A stretch of DNA of 64,000 nt from Georgenia sp. TF02-10 (GCF_022759505.1 NZ_CP094289.1:3658001-3722000); one strand, 5' to 3'. Positions 46,642-56,251 are shown, numbered from the stretch's first letter. Numbers and translations are program-made. The notes: generated by a model from the sequence alone, not told the origin.

Positions 46642-47649
46642 ATGGCCAACACCACGGGTGGTGCCGCGCGGACGGGCACGGCGGGCAGGGACTCCCAGCA
46701 GGCCGCACCTTCGGGCCCGGCAGCGTCGACCGCACCGCCCCCGGACCCGGCAGGCCCCAACTCGGCCGGGCCCGACCGGCACCTGCACCCCCCGGACGCG
46801 GCACCGTCGGAGGCGGTGGGCTTCCGCACCACCAAGATCCCGGACCAGGTCTACAACGAGGCGCTCTACGGGCTGCAGGTCGAACTCGGCAAGTTGCAGG
46901 CATGGGTCAAGGCGACCGGCGCACGCGTCGTCGTCGTCTTCGAAGGACGCGACGCCGCCGGCAAGGGCGGGACGATCAAGCGCATCACCGAATATCTCTC
47001 CCCGAGGGTCGTGCAGGTCGCCGCGCTGCCGGCGCCGACGGAGCGGGAGAAGGGGCAGTGGTACTTCCAGCGCTACGTCCAGCACCTGCCGACCGCCGGG
47101 CAGGTGGTCTTGTTCGACAGGTCCTGGTACAACCGCGCCGGGGTGGAGACGGTGATGGGATTCTGCACCCCGGAGGAGCACGAGCGGTTCCTGCGGCAGT
47201 GCCCCGTCTTCGAGCAGATGCTCGTCGAGGACGGCATCTTTCTGCGCAAGTACTGGTTCTCCGTCTCCGACGAGGTCCAGATGAAGCGCTTCCGCAAGCG
47301 GCTGGACGACCCTTTGCGCCAGTGGAAGCTCTCCCCGATCGACCTGGAGTCGATAACCCGCTGGGAGGACTTTTCCCGGGCGAAGGACGAGATGATGGCG
47401 CACACGGACACTGCGGTCTCCCCCTGGTACCAGGTGGCCTCGGACTCGAAGAAGCAGGCGCGGCTGAACATGATTCACCACCTGCTCGCGTCGCTGCCGT
47501 ACGCCGAGGTGCCGCACGAGGACCGGAAGCTTCCCGAGCGCCCGCCGAGCACCGGCTACCAGCGCCCGCCGATCGAGAACTCCACCTACGTCCCGGACTG
47601 GGCCGCCTCCCTTGTCGACAGCGACCGGCAGGGGCGGGCTTCCCGGTAA
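46642..47649 (+). CDS. ppk2: Polyphosphate kinase 2 (class I-like)
   Basis: A 335-residue P-loop kinase that uses polyphosphate to phosphorylate nucleotides. Walker A is GRDAAGKGGTIK, then the lid RITEYLSPRVVQV, Walker B LFDRSWYNRAGVE and the C-terminal WYQVASDSKKQARLN. The first 60 residues are Pro/Ala-rich. The -10 TATCCT ends 5 bases before the ATG, so the mRNA is probably leaderless. With PPK1 in the same window, both polyphosphate routes are present. Confidence 0.95.
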   Translation: MANTTGGAARTGTAGRDSQQAAPSGPAASTAPPPDPAGPNSAGPDRHLHPPDAAPSEAVGFRTTKIPDQVYNEALYGLQVELGKLQAWVKATGARVVVVFEGRDAAGKGGTIKRITEYLSPRVVQVAALPAPTEREKGQWYFQRYVQHLPTAGQVVLFDRSWYNRAGVETVMGFCTPEEHERFLRQCPVFEQMLVEDGIFLRKYWFSVSDEVQMKRFRKRLDDPLRQWKLSPIDLESITRWEDFSRAKDEMMAHTDTAVSPWYQVASDSKKQARLNMIHHLLASLPYAEVPHEDRKLPERPPSTGYQRPPIENSTYVPDWAASLVDSDRQGRASR

Positions 47650-47743
47650 CCCACGGCAGGTCCGCCCACGTCGATCCGTCGGCGTCAATCCGCACCGCCC
47701 CGCCTCCACATCCGCGCCCCCGGGCCGGCCGCCGTTGCCGGCC

Positions 47744-48622
47744 CTACCCCCGGGACGCCAGGGCGACGGCGGCCGAGATCAGTGCCAGCCCCAGCACCTC
47801 CCCGGCGGTGGGCACCTGCTGCAGCACCACCAGCCCGACCAGCAGCGAGGTGGCCGGCAGCAGCGCGGTGAGCAGCGCGAAGGTGGCCGCGGGCAGCCGG
47901 GTCAGCGCCACCTGCTCGATCGCGTACGGCACGAGGGAGGACAGCACGCCCACCCCGATGACGGCCGCCGCCACCCCGGGGGAGGCCAGCGCCGTCGTCG
48001 CGGTGCCCGCCGCCACCGGGGAGAGGGCGACGGCGCCGACGGCCGTCCCGACCGCCAGCGAGTCCAGCCCGCTGCGCCCGACGGCGATGCGCCGGCCCAG
48101 GAGGATGTACGCGGCCCACGCCACCCCCGCCGCCAGCGCGAACGCCACCCCCGTGCCGGTGCCGGGAGTGGACCAGTCCAGGCCCAGGCCGCCGATGGAC
48201 ACGACCCCGGCCAGGGCCAGGACGACGGCGAGCCGGGCCGCCAGCCCTCGGCCGGCCAGCGCGGCGACGGCGACCGGCCCGAGGAACTCCAGCGACACGG
48301 CCGTGCCCAGGGGCAGGTGGTCGAGCGCGACGTAGAACAGCACGTTCATCCCGCCGAGGATGACGCCGAAGAGGGCCGAGGAGCCGAGCGCGCGCCAGGT
48401 CCAGCGCCGCCGCCAGGGCCGGCGCCACACCACCAGCAGCACCCCGGAGACGACCAGCCGCCACCAGGCGACCGTCGCCGCCGGCATGACGGCGAAGAGC
48501 ACGACGGCGACGGCGGCGCCGAGGTACTGCACCACCCCGGAGAGGACGAACAGGGCGGGCGCGGGCAGGCCGCCGCCACGGTCCCGCCGGCGACCTCGCC
48601 CCGCCGGGGGCGGGGCGCTCAC
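47744..48622 (-). CDS. EamA (DMT) family exporter, RhtA-like
   Basis: A 292-residue membrane protein with about ten helices in two EamA repeats; VVQYLGAAVAVVLFAVMPAA, LGLDWSTPGTGTGVAFALAA and EVLGLALISAAVALASRG mark family positions. RhtA-like members export amino acids such as threonine or homoserine. The GTG at 48622 overlaps the stop of a small upstream frame by four bases (GTGA). Confidence 0.88.
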   Translation of the reverse strand: MSAPPPAGRGRRRDRGGGLPAPALFVLSGVVQYLGAAVAVVLFAVMPAATVAWWRLVVSGVLLVVWRRPWRRRWTWRALGSSALFGVILGGMNVLFYVALDHLPLGTAVSLEFLGPVAVAALAGRGLAARLAVVLALAGVVSIGGLGLDWSTPGTGTGVAFALAAGVAWAAYILLGRRIAVGRSGLDSLAVGTAVGAVALSPVAAGTATTALASPGVAAAVIGVGVLSSLVPYAIEQVALTRLPAATFALLTALLPATSLLVGLVVLQQVPTAGEVLGLALISAAVALASRG

Positions 48623-48813
48623 GCGAGCACCGCCGCGAGCGCGAGGACATGGGCGGGGACTGGCAGGAGGGCGAGGACGACGGCGGCGGGAGCAGCTGCA
48701 GGGGCGACGGTGGCAGCGACGGCGGGGACGACGGCGGAGGCGGCGGCCGGCTCGACAACGCTCAAGGCGACGACGGCGGCCGGGTCGGCGAACCCGGCGA
48801 GCACCTCGCCCAC
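48619..48813 (-). CDS. Possible 64-residue hydrophobic protein coupled to the EamA gene
   Basis: A short Ala/Val-rich frame with GTG 48813 behind GGGAGG and a TGA that overlaps the exporter's GTG by four bases (GTGA). It would have one or two membrane segments and no charged core. No family recognised. It could equally be a chance frame in GC-rich DNA; the ribosome site and the coupled stop are the only support. Confidence 0.4.
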   Translation of the reverse strand: MGEVLAGFADPAAVVALSVVEPAAASAVVPAVAATVAPAAAPAAVVLALLPVPAHVLALAAVLA

Positions 48814-48932
48814 GCGCCCCTCCCCCGGTCGCCTGCTCCGTCGGTCCTGATCCTCCCACCGCCAGGACGGCCACCTGGGTGTCGCGCCGACGGCCACCTC
48901 GGCGGCGCGCCGCCGGGCGTCAGCCGACGGCT

Positions 48933-48964
48933 CCGGCGATCAGGGCAGCCGGTGATCAGGGCAG
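48933..48964. repeat. 16-bp tandem repeat spanning a stop codon
   Basis: CCGGCGATCAGGGCAG (48933-48948) and CCGGTGATCAGGGCAG (48949-48964) abut. Both contain a minus-strand TGA; 48956-48958 is the stop of the nuclease-fold gene. Confidence 0.87.
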
Positions 48965-49810
48965 GACGATGTCGGCGGCGAGTCCCGCGTGGTCGGAGAC
49001 GCTGAAGTGGTGGGCGCGACCGCCGTCGGCCGCGCGGACCCCGCTCCCGAGGAGGTGGTCGATCTGCCGGCGCGGCCGGGCGTTGGTGAACGTCAGCGCC
49101 TGCGCCAGCGGGGTCAGCGCCGTCGCGGCGGCGACGTCGGCCGGCTGGAGGTTGAGGTCGCCGCCGAGCACCGCGGGGCCGGGCAGGGTGGCGACCGCGT
49201 CGGTGCACCTGCGCAGCTGGCTCCGGGCGGTGGCCGGGTCCACCGAGAAATGGGTCACGGCCACGGTGACCGGGCCGGCGGCCGTCTGCAGCACGGCCGC
49301 CAGGCAGGCCCGGCCCTCGTGGGAGGCCGCGGCCCAGCCCCCCATCCACCGGCCCGGCCGGCCACCGGGCCGCACCTGCAGCCTCGCCCCGCCCAGGGGC
49401 AGCAGGTGCCAGGAGGCGACCGGCACCCGGCTCAGCAGGGCCACCCCGTAGGCCGGCGCGCCGCCCGCGAGCCACCCGGCCCCTCGCCGTCGGGCGGGAG
49501 CCGGGCGCAGCCAGGCGCCGGGCCAGCGCCGAGGCGGCACCCGCAGCCCGCCGACCCAGCCGGCGAACGCCGGTGCGAAGCGCCAGAAGGGCAGGCCGAG
49601 GTCGGCCGCGAGCACGGCCGCCTGGTCCACGCCGCCGGACCGCCGCTGGCGGCGGTCGACCTCCTGCAGCAGGACCACGTCCGGGTCCAGCGGGGCGATC
49701 TCGGCGGCCAGGTCGTGCAGGACCCCGGCGCTGGCGGGTTCGCCGGCGCGCGGGGAGCCGACCGCGGGCTTGCCGTGCTGGAGGTTGAGGGTGAGCAGCC
49801 GCAGCCTCAC
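48956..49810 (-). CDS. Endonuclease/exonuclease/phosphatase family protein
   Basis: A 284-residue DNase I-like fold: [10 protein letters not shown] (metal Asn), [13 protein letters not shown] (catalytic Glu), [21 protein letters not shown] (D-x-N) and [10 protein letters not shown] (C-terminal Asp-His). Substrates of the family range from nucleic acids to phospholipids. GTG 49810 overlaps the msrB TGA by four bases, so it is coupled to msrB. Confidence 0.9.
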   Translation of the reverse strand: MRLRLLTLNLQHGKPAVGSPRAGEPASAGVLHDLAAEIAPLDPDVVLLQEVDRRQRRSGGVDQAAVLAADLGLPFWRFAPAFAGWVGGLRVPPRRWPGAWLRPAPARRRGAGWLAGGAPAYGVALLSRVPVASWHLLPLGGARLQVRPGGRPGRWMGGWAAASHEGRACLAAVLQTAAGPVTVAVTHFSVDPATARSQLRRCTDAVATLPGPAVLGGDLNLQPADVAAATALTPLAQALTFTNARPRRQIDHLLGSGVRAADGGRAHHFSVSDHAGLAADIVLP

Positions 49811-50208
49811 GCCTGGGGCTGCTCCTCGAAGGTCAGGGACACCGAGTTCATGCAGTACCGGTCGCCGGTCGGGGTCTGCGGGGCGTCGTCGAAGACGTGG
49901 CCCAGGTGGGAGCCGCAGCGGGCGCAGCGGACCTCGGTGCGGACCATCCCGTGGGAGCGGTCCTCCCGGAGCTCCACGGCGTCGGAGTCCTCCGGCGCGT
50001 AGAAACTCGGCCAGCCGCAGTGGGCGTCGAACTTGGTAGTGGACCGGAACAGCTCGTTGCCGCACGCCCGGCAGCGGTAGATGCCCTCCCGGTTCTCGTT
50101 CAGCAGCGCCCCGGTGCCGGGCCGCTCGGTGCCGGCCTGGCGCAGGACGTGGTACTCCTCCGGGCTCAGCTCGGCCCGCCACTGGTCCTCGGTCTTGGTG
50201 ATCTCCAT
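49807..50208 (-). CDS. msrB: Peptide-methionine (R)-S-oxide reductase
   Basis: A 133-residue MsrB. Two zinc CxxC motifs ([11 protein letters not shown] and [12 protein letters not shown]), substrate loop [10 protein letters not shown], and the catalytic Cys in [13 protein letters not shown]. Repairs oxidised methionine with thioredoxin or mycoredoxin. The ATG at 50208 ([14 protein letters not shown]) gives normal length. Confidence 0.97.
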   Translation of the reverse strand: MEITKTEDQWRAELSPEEYHVLRQAGTERPGTGALLNENREGIYRCRACGNELFRSTTKFDAHCGWPSFYAPEDSDAVELREDRSHGMVRTEVRCARCGSHLGHVFDDAPQTPTGDRYCMNSVSLTFEEQPQA

Positions 50209-50320
50209 GTATCCATGGTGCGCCGCCCACGGCGCGGAGTCACGCCGGACCAGCGTGAGGTGCTGCGGTGCTGGGGTCGGCACCCGGTGGTGGTCGTGCG
50301 GGGGGCGGCTGGCTCGCTGA

Positions 50321-50360
50321 CCGTCAGGGTGCGTCGTCGTCCGTCAGGGGGCGTCGTCGT
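50321..50360. repeat. 20-bp tandem repeat spanning the MscS-like stop
   Basis: CCGTCAGGG-GCGTCGTCGT at 50321-50340 and 50341-50360 differ at one base. Each has a minus-strand TGA (50324-50326, 50344-50346); the second is the gene's stop. Confidence 0.87.
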
Positions 50361-52404
50361 CGGCATGGCCGACGTCGTCGACCTTGTCCGGGCTGGCGTC
50401 CTTCCCGAACAGCTCGCGGGTCTGGTCGTCGCCGGCAGGTGGTGCTGGGCGCGCATTGTCCGTGCGGGTCCGGCGCCGGTCGCCCGCGGGACCGTCGGCG
50501 ACGAGGGTGTCGTCGGACGCACCCCCCATGCCGGCACGGTGGGCGGTGTCGACGGGGTGACGTGGATCGGGCGTCTCGGTGGGATGGCCCGCGTCCGCTG
50601 CGTCGGCGGGGACCGGGGAGTTGCCCGCGGTGGCGCCGTGCGGCGCCCCGGCGGGCGAGGCGGCAGCCGTGCCCTCCACCCGCCGTCGCTCGACCGTCTC
50701 CTCTCGTTCCTCCTGGTCCCGCGGCCCCGGACCGGTGAACGCCCGGGCCCGCTCCTCCGCCTCCCGGGAGCCGGTGAAGACGCTCGCCTCGTGCCCCGCG
50801 CTCGTGGTCCGCGCCGTCGTCTCCGCCGGGGTCGCCGGCGGCGCCTGACCGACTCGGCCGCGGAGGGAGGTGCGCCGCGGCTGGGCGGCAGCGCTGCGCG
50901 GGCGCGTCGGGTCGCGGTCCGGGGGCGGCGCGGTGTCCCGGCCTGCCCCCGCGCCACCGCTCCCGGCCGCCGTGCCGCCGGCCCCGCCCACCGTGCTCCC
51001 GGTCGTCGCGTGGTCCTCCCTGTCGTCCAGGCCGAGCTCGGACATGTCCAGCACCGTCGTCGCCTCGGTCGATGGCTGCGGCCGCCGCTCGGCAGCACCG
51101 GGCCGACCGAGCCGGCTGCCGCCCTCCTTGGAGCGGCGCCGGTCGGCCCGGGCCGCGCGCCGCCGCGCACGCCGGGCCGCGGCCATCCGCTCGCGCCGGG
51201 CGTCGGGGTCCTCGGGCCGCTGCGCCACCTCCAGGGTGTCCGGCGGCTCCGGGGCGCCGTCGAGCGCAGTCAGCTCCTTGAGCTCCTGGGCGATCTCGCC
51301 GTGCAGCAGCTCCTCGGCGTCGTGCCGGACCGTGACGACGTCCTGCTCCTCGATCCGGCGCCGGGGCAGGGCGTACGGCGCGTGCGTTTGCACCCAGTCG
51401 ACCAGGTGCTCGCGGACGTAGTTGCGCAGGTCCGACAGCGTGGGCGCGTCCTTCGCCGAGACCAGGGCGCGGACCCGCACCAGCCCGCTCACGGCGTCGT
51501 TGACCTGCAGGATCCCCAGCCGGTGGTCCCACATGTCGGTCGCCGCCAGGATCCGCTCGAGCTCGATCCGCATGGCCGGGACCGGCACCCGCCAGTCCAG
51601 GTCCAGGTCCACCGTCCCGAGCAGGGCCGGGGCCTGCCGGGTCCAGTTCTCGAACGGGGTGGTGGTGAAGAACGTCGAGGGCATGATCATCCGGCGGTCG
51701 TCCCACAGCCGGACGACGACGTAGGTCAGGGTGATCTCCTCGACGTGCCCGAACTGCCCCTCGACGATGACGACGTCGTCCACCCGGAGCGCGTCGGTGA
51801 AGGCCAGCTGCAGCCCGGCGAAGAGGTTGCCCAGGGTGGTCTGCGCCGCGAGGCCGGCGACGACGGAGACGATGCCGGCAGAGGCCAGCAGGCTCGCGCC
51901 GGCCGCCCGCGCACCGGGGAAGGTGAGCAGGGCGCCGGCAACGCCGAGGATGACGACGACGGCGACCCCGAACCGGCGGAGCACCTGGGCCTGGGTCTGC
52001 ACCCGGCGGCCGCGGTCGCTCTGCTCCGTCCCGGTCGAGCGCATGTGCGCGAGGGTGGCGTCCTCCAGCACCCGGACCATCTGGGCGAGGAACCAGGTCG
52101 CCCCGGCGATGAGCAGGATGAGCAGGATGTGCTGGGCCGCCGCCCGCCAGGGCGCCTCCCGCAGACCCGCGGCGAGCGGGGTGGCCAGCACCAGCGCCGC
52201 CCAGGCCCCGAGGACGACGAGGATGGCCTGGATGGGCCGGCGCCCGCGCCGGACGATGATCCCGGCCACCGGCCGCCGACGGGCCACGACGCGGAGGACG
52301 CCGGTGACGAGGTAGGAGGCGACCAGCCCGACGAAGACGCCGCCGGCCACCCACAGGGTGACCTCGAGCGCGTCCACCGGGTCCTGGATCGGGTCGATCG
52401 TCAT
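50344..52404 (-). CDS. MscS-type mechanosensitive channel with long disordered C-terminus
   Basis: A 686-residue protein. The first half holds about four membrane helices and the MscS core: ASAGIVSVVAGLAAQTTLGN (pore helix TM3), GLQLAFTDALRVDDVVIVEG, GHVEEITLTYVVVRLWDDRR. From about residue 345 to the end there is no predicted structure: the sequence is rich in Arg, Pro, Ala, Thr, Gly and Asp with segments such as PRRTSLRGRVGQAPPA. Known MscS proteins end at 280-370 residues, so the tail doubles the length. Confidence 0.9.
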   Translation of the reverse strand: MTIDPIQDPVDALEVTLWVAGGVFVGLVASYLVTGVLRVVARRRPVAGIIVRRGRRPIQAILVVLGAWAALVLATPLAAGLREAPWRAAAQHILLILLIAGATWFLAQMVRVLEDATLAHMRSTGTEQSDRGRRVQTQAQVLRRFGVAVVVILGVAGALLTFPGARAAGASLLASAGIVSVVAGLAAQTTLGNLFAGLQLAFTDALRVDDVVIVEGQFGHVEEITLTYVVVRLWDDRRMIMPSTFFTTTPFENWTRQAPALLGTVDLDLDWRVPVPAMRIELERILAATDMWDHRLGILQVNDAVSGLVRVRALVSAKDAPTLSDLRNYVREHLVDWVQTHAPYALPRRRIEEQDVVTVRHDAEELLHGEIAQELKELTALDGAPEPPDTLEVAQRPEDPDARRERMAAARRARRRAARADRRRSKEGGSRLGRPGAAERRPQPSTEATTVLDMSELGLDDREDHATTGSTVGGAGGTAAGSGGAGAGRDTAPPPDRDPTRPRSAAAQPRRTSLRGRVGQAPPATPAETTARTTSAGHEASVFTGSREAEERARAFTGPGPRDQEEREETVERRRVEGTAAASPAGAPHGATAGNSPVPADAADAGHPTETPDPRHPVDTAHRAGMGGASDDTLVADGPAGDRRRTRTDNARPAPPAGDDQTRELFGKDASPDKVDDVGHADDDAP

Positions 52405-52520
52405 GGGGCAAGGCTAGGCAGTGCGGCTGGGCGCCGGCCGAGTGTGCTGTCCCGGCAGCCACCCGCGCTGACCGACCCGCGCGGCCACCGGCACGCGGCG
52501 CGCCGCGGAGGATCAGCTGC

Positions 52521-53030
52521 TCACAGGTCCTTGCCCAGGAACACCTGGACGTAGGGGTTGTCCTCGAACGGTTCGGTGGGGGTGTAGCCCGCCGAGCGGT
52601 ACAGCGCGAGCGCCTCGACGAGGGCCTCGTTGGCGCTGAGCACCAGGCGCGTGCCGCCGAGGGCGCGGGCGCGGTTCTCCAGCGCACGGAGCAGGAACCG
52701 GCCCAGCCCGCGGCCGCGCGCGTCGGGCACCAGCCACATCCGCCGCAGCTCGATGTCGCCGCTGGGCAACTTGCGGACCCCGCCGCAGCCGAGCAGCTTG
52801 CCGGTGCCGAGCTCGGTCAGCAGCAGGAAGTCCCCGTGCGGGGGCGTGACGTCCTCGGGGTCGGCCGCCTCGACCAGCGCGGGGTCGAACCCGCCGGCGA
52901 AGCGTTCGTCGAGCTCGGCGAAGTACTGGGCGAGGGCCTTGGTGGCGCGCTCGCTCGCGGCCTGACCTTCGATGATCCGGACCGGCGGGGCGGTGGTGGG
53001 GCCCGGCTGGCCTGGTGCGGGACTCGTCAT
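52521..53030 (-). CDS. GNAT family N-acetyltransferase
   Basis: A 169-residue GNAT enzyme: GTGKLLGCGGVRKLPSGDIE, RRMWLVPDARGRGLGRFLLR (acetyl-CoA loop) and YRSAGYTPTEPFEDNPY near the C-terminus. The acceptor is unknown. ATG 53030. Confidence 0.88.
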   Translation of the reverse strand: MTSPAPGQPGPTTAPPVRIIEGQAASERATKALAQYFAELDERFAGGFDPALVEAADPEDVTPPHGDFLLLTELGTGKLLGCGGVRKLPSGDIELRRMWLVPDARGRGLGRFLLRALENRARALGGTRLVLSANEALVEALALYRSAGYTPTEPFEDNPYVQVFLGKDL

Positions 53031-53369
53031 CCGCCCATGGTGCCGCTCCCGGACCCGCCCGGCTAGGGACTTCTTTCGGCAGAGCTGTCACGGGCATCAG
53101 CAGGTACCGGAACGGGTCGTCGTCGCCGCCGTCCTGCTCGGCCCGGCCGGACGACCACAGCGCCCTCGCCTGCGCGCCCGCGGCGGCCCGTCACCGCTCC
53201 GCCACGTGCAGGTTCGCTGTCACGAGAGACGGGAGGAGTGTGGTCGTGCACGTCCACCCGTCTCGGGCCGAGGGTCCACCGGCCATCGACGCCAGCCCGG
53301 CCGCCGTCGGCTGCATGGGCCAGCCGGACCGGGCTCGCACCGCCTACCCGCCGGGCCTACGCTCCCGCC
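53031..53369. other. Gene-free spacer between divergent genes
   Basis: About 340 bp with no supported gene. The only signal is TACGCT at 53358-53363, six bases before the PfkB-like ATG, a likely -10 for a leaderless message. Confidence 0.5.
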
Positions 53370-54383
53370 ATGACGAGCAGCTCCCCTGCTGAGGTGGTCC
53401 GCGAGGGGCGCCGGACCCTTCGGGAGGAGTCCGACGCGCCGCCCCGGCCGCGGATCTGCGTGCTGGCCCCGACGCCGCTGCTCGTCGCCGAGATCGCCGA
53501 CAGCCAGGGCCTGCCGGGCCGCTCCCCCGAGCAGGCCGAGCTGCACATGCACCCGGGCGGGCAGGGGCTGTGGGTGGCCCGGATGGCGCTGAGCCTGGGG
53601 GCAGATGTCACGGTGTGCGGGCCGTTCGGCGGGGAGATCGGCCCGCTCATCGCCCAGATGCTCCAGGCCGACAAGCTCGCCGTCCACGGGGTGAGCTACA
53701 ACGGCGGCAACGGCGCCTACGTCTACGACGTCCGCGGGGACGACCGCCGCACCGTCGCGCACATGCCGCCCTTCGCGCTGAACCGGCACGAGCTCGACGA
53801 CCTCTACGGCACCGTCCTGGTGGACGCCCTGGACGCCGACGTCCTGGTCGTCACCGGCGGCGAGCCGGCCGACGTCGTGCCCGCGAGCTTCCTCGGGCGG
53901 GTCGTGCGGGACCTGGTCTCCGCCGACTGCACAGTCGTCGCCGACCTGTCCAGCGAGGCCGCCCTGGCCGCCGCCAAGGCCGGCCCGACCGTGCTGAAGA
54001 TGAGCCACGAGGAGCTCGCCGACGTCGGCCTGGCCGACGGCGAGGACCTGGCCTCGTTGCAGGAGGCCGCAACCCGCCTCGTCGGCGACGGGGTCGGGGC
54101 GATGGTGGTGTCCCGGGCCGAGCACCCCGCGCTCCTCGTCCAGCCCGACGGCGCCCACCTCGCCGAGGGCCCCGTCATCAAGCCGCTGGACCACCGCGGC
54201 GCCGGGGACTCCATGACCGCCGGGCTCGCCGTCGGGCTGGGCCGGGGGCTGTCCATCAGCGACGCGCTCCGGCTCGGCGCGGCGGCCGGTGCGCTCAACG
54301 TCACCCGGCGCGGGCTGGGCACCGGCCGGCGGGACCAGATCGAGCGCTTCGCCCGGCGCATCACCATCACCGACCTGCCCTGA
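53370..54383 (+). CDS. PfkB-family carbohydrate/nucleoside kinase
   Basis: A 337-residue ribokinase-fold protein. The signature loop is [19 protein letters not shown] (catalytic Asp in GAGD). The N-terminal half has [20 protein letters not shown] and [22 protein letters not shown] 53370 probably starts a leaderless message. The substrate is unknown; 1-phosphofructokinase- or tagatose-6-phosphate-kinase-like members share HPGG-x-G. It lies 48 bp upstream of surE. Confidence 0.9.
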   Translation: MTSSSPAEVVREGRRTLREESDAPPRPRICVLAPTPLLVAEIADSQGLPGRSPEQAELHMHPGGQGLWVARMALSLGADVTVCGPFGGEIGPLIAQMLQADKLAVHGVSYNGGNGAYVYDVRGDDRRTVAHMPPFALNRHELDDLYGTVLVDALDADVLVVTGGEPADVVPASFLGRVVRDLVSADCTVVADLSSEAALAAAKAGPTVLKMSHEELADVGLADGEDLASLQEAATRLVGDGVGAMVVSRAEHPALLVQPDGAHLAEGPVIKPLDHRGAGDSMTAGLAVGLGRGLSISDALRLGAAAGALNVTRRGLGTGRRDQIERFARRITITDLP

Positions 54384-54400
54384 CACCCCTGTCCTGACAC
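54375..54400. repeat. 14-bp repeat pair spanning the PfkB-like stop
   Basis: CTG-CCTGACAC occurs at 54375-54386 and 54389-54400. Each contains TGA; 54381-54383 is the stop. Confidence 0.7.
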
Positions 54401-54431
54401 TCCGTCCGACCCGAAGAGGAGCTGGTTCCCG

Positions 54432-55406
54432 GTGCGGGTTCTCGTCACCAACGACGATGGCATCGCCTCCCCCGGCCTGACCGTGCTCGCCCGGTCTGCC
54501 CTCGACGCGGGGCACGAGGTGGTCGTGGCCGCCCCGCACCGGCAGTACTCCGGTGCCTCGGCGGCACTGACCGGGCAGGAGGCGGACGGCCAGCTGATCC
54601 TCGTCGACGAGCGGCCGCCCGGGCTGCCCGACGAGGTGGAGTCCATCGCGGTCAAGGCCGCGCCGGCGCTCATCACGTTCGTGGCGGCCTTCGGCGCGTT
54701 CGGGCCCAAGCCCGACGTCGTCATGAGCGGCATCAACCTGGGCGCGAACACCGGCCGGGCCACGCTGCACTCGGGGACGGTCGGGGCGGCGCTGTCGGCC
54801 GCCGCCCACGGGATCCGCGCGATGGCCGTCTCGATCGCCTCGGGCAAGCCGCAGCACTGGGACACCGCCGGACAGGTGACCGACCGGGCCCTGGAGTGGC
54901 TGACGGCCCGGCCGGTGGACGAGCGCATCCTCAACATCAACGTGCCCGACGTCGCCCCGGACCGGCTGCGCGGTCTGCGCTCGGCCACGCTGGCCAGCTT
55001 CGGTGCGGTGCAGGCCCGGGTGCGGGAGAAGGGCAGCGGGCACGTCCAGCTCACCTACTCCAGCGTCGAGGCCGAGGACGAGCCCGGCAGCGACCACTAC
55101 CTGCTGGCTCGCGGGTGGGCGACCGCGACGATGCTGCGCGCCCCGGTGGACGACGCGGACGGGATACAGCTCCCGACCTTCGACGGCGCCGCCGGCGCGG
55201 GCGCGGGCGCGGCGGAGCCGATGGTGGAGGTCAGCTCGGGCACGGTCATGTCCACGGGCGCGAGCGAGGACTCCCCGGAAGCCGGGCGCGTCACCGCTGA
55301 GGGGACCGGCCGGCCCGGTCCGACCGGCGTGGAGGAGACCGCTGCCGCGGAGGCCGACGTGGGTGCCGACGACGGCACCGACGCCGACGCCGACGCTCCC
55401 GTCTGA
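54432..55406 (+). CDS. surE: 5'/3'-nucleotidase SurE with acidic C-terminal tail
   Basis: A 324-residue metal-dependent phosphatase. VTNDDGIASPGL holds the metal-binding Asp pair, then PHRQYSGASAALTG, VVMSGINLGANTGRATLHSG and HGIRAMAVSIA. The SurE core ends near residue 250; the last 70 residues are Ala/Asp/Glu/Thr-rich and not part of the family. GTG 54432 follows GAGGAGCTGG. Confidence 0.92.
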   Translation: MRVLVTNDDGIASPGLTVLARSALDAGHEVVVAAPHRQYSGASAALTGQEADGQLILVDERPPGLPDEVESIAVKAAPALITFVAAFGAFGPKPDVVMSGINLGANTGRATLHSGTVGAALSAAAHGIRAMAVSIASGKPQHWDTAGQVTDRALEWLTARPVDERILNINVPDVAPDRLRGLRSATLASFGAVQARVREKGSGHVQLTYSSVEAEDEPGSDHYLLARGWATATMLRAPVDDADGIQLPTFDGAAGAGAGAAEPMVEVSSGTVMSTGASEDSPEAGRVTAEGTGRPGPTGVEETAAAEADVGADDGTDADADAPV

Positions 55407-55530
55407 GCCGGGCGCCGGGGCGACGTTCCGGTCTCGGCAGCATCACCGCGTCCGGCGCTCCGGCCCCTCGGCAGGGCCACCTGTCAGTCGGACGGAGAGT
55501 CCGAACGAGAGGGCAGGTCCGGCCGGAGCC

Positions 55531-55902
55531 TCAGGCCCAGCCGAGCGCGTGGAGGCGGGCGTCGTCGATCCCGAAGTGGTGAGCGACCTCGTGGACGACG
55601 GTGATCGCGACCTCCTCCACGACCTCGTCCTCGCTCTCGCACATCCGCAGCGTCGGGCCTCGGAAGATGGTGATCCGGTCCGGCAGCGAGCCGGCGGCCC
55701 ACCACGCATCCCGCTCGGTGAGGGGCGTGCCCTCGTAGATCCCGAGGAGGTCCTCCTCCTCGCTGCCCGCGAGCTGGTCGGCGGTGGGCTCCTCCTCGAC
55801 GAGCACGACGACGTTGTCCATCCGCGCCGCGAGCTCGGCCGGGATGAGATCCAGGGCTTCGGAGACGGCCTCCTCGAAGGCCTCCCGCGTCATGTCGACC
55901 AC
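55531..55902 (-). CDS. Metallopeptidase family protein (zincin-like, DUF1025)
   Basis: A 123-residue minimal zincin with motif VVHEVAHHFG (HExxH) at the C-terminal helix, and the family block LLGIYEGTPLTERD followed by PDRITIFRGP. The preferred start is GTG 55902 (VDMTREAFEEAVSEAL); ATG 55893 is close by. Function unknown; widespread in actinobacteria. Confidence 0.88.
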   Translation of the reverse strand: MVDMTREAFEEAVSEALDLIPAELAARMDNVVVLVEEEPTADQLAGSEEEDLLGIYEGTPLTERDAWWAAGSLPDRITIFRGPTLRMCESEDEVVEEVAITVVHEVAHHFGIDDARLHALGWA

Positions 55903-56047
55903 CACCCCATCCTGCCCCAGCGGTTGGGTAGAGCACTGGCCGGCGCGTGAGGAGCGGCACAACCGCGGACTTTTGCGGCACAGGCTCCCCGCACCGTATG
56001 CTGTCCGAGGTCTTGGGGCGCTCCGGCGTCACGGGCGTCCAGCACGG

Positions 56048-56120
56048 GCCCCCATCGTCTAGCGGCCTAGGACCCCGCCCTTTCACGGCGGTAGCACGGG
56101 TTCGAATCCCGTTGGGGGTA
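56048..56120 (+). tRNA. tRNA-Glu (UUC anticodon)
   Basis: 73 nt: acceptor GCCCCCA with TGGGGGT, D-arm TCTAGCGGCCTAGGA, anticodon stem CCGCC/GGCGG around loop CTTTCAC (TTC), T-arm CGGGTTCGAATCCCG, discriminator A. First of three clustered tRNAs. Confidence 0.97.
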
Positions 56121-56172
56121 CGCACCAACAGCAGGACAAGTTCAGCAGTACCAGGCACCATGCCTCTCACGA

Positions 56173-56246
56173 GGCCCCGTAGCGCAGCTGGTTAGCGCGC
56201 CGCCCTGTCACGGCGGAGGTCGCGGGTTCAAGTCCCGTCGGGGTCG
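56173..56246 (+). tRNA. tRNA-Asp (GUC anticodon)
   Basis: 74 nt: acceptor GGCCCCG with CGGGGTC, D-arm AGCGCAGCTGGTTAGCGC, anticodon stem CCGCC/GGCGG around loop CTGTCAC (GTC), T-arm GCGGGTTCAAGTCCCGT, discriminator G as expected for Asp. Confidence 0.97.
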
Positions 56247-56251
56247 CTGGT

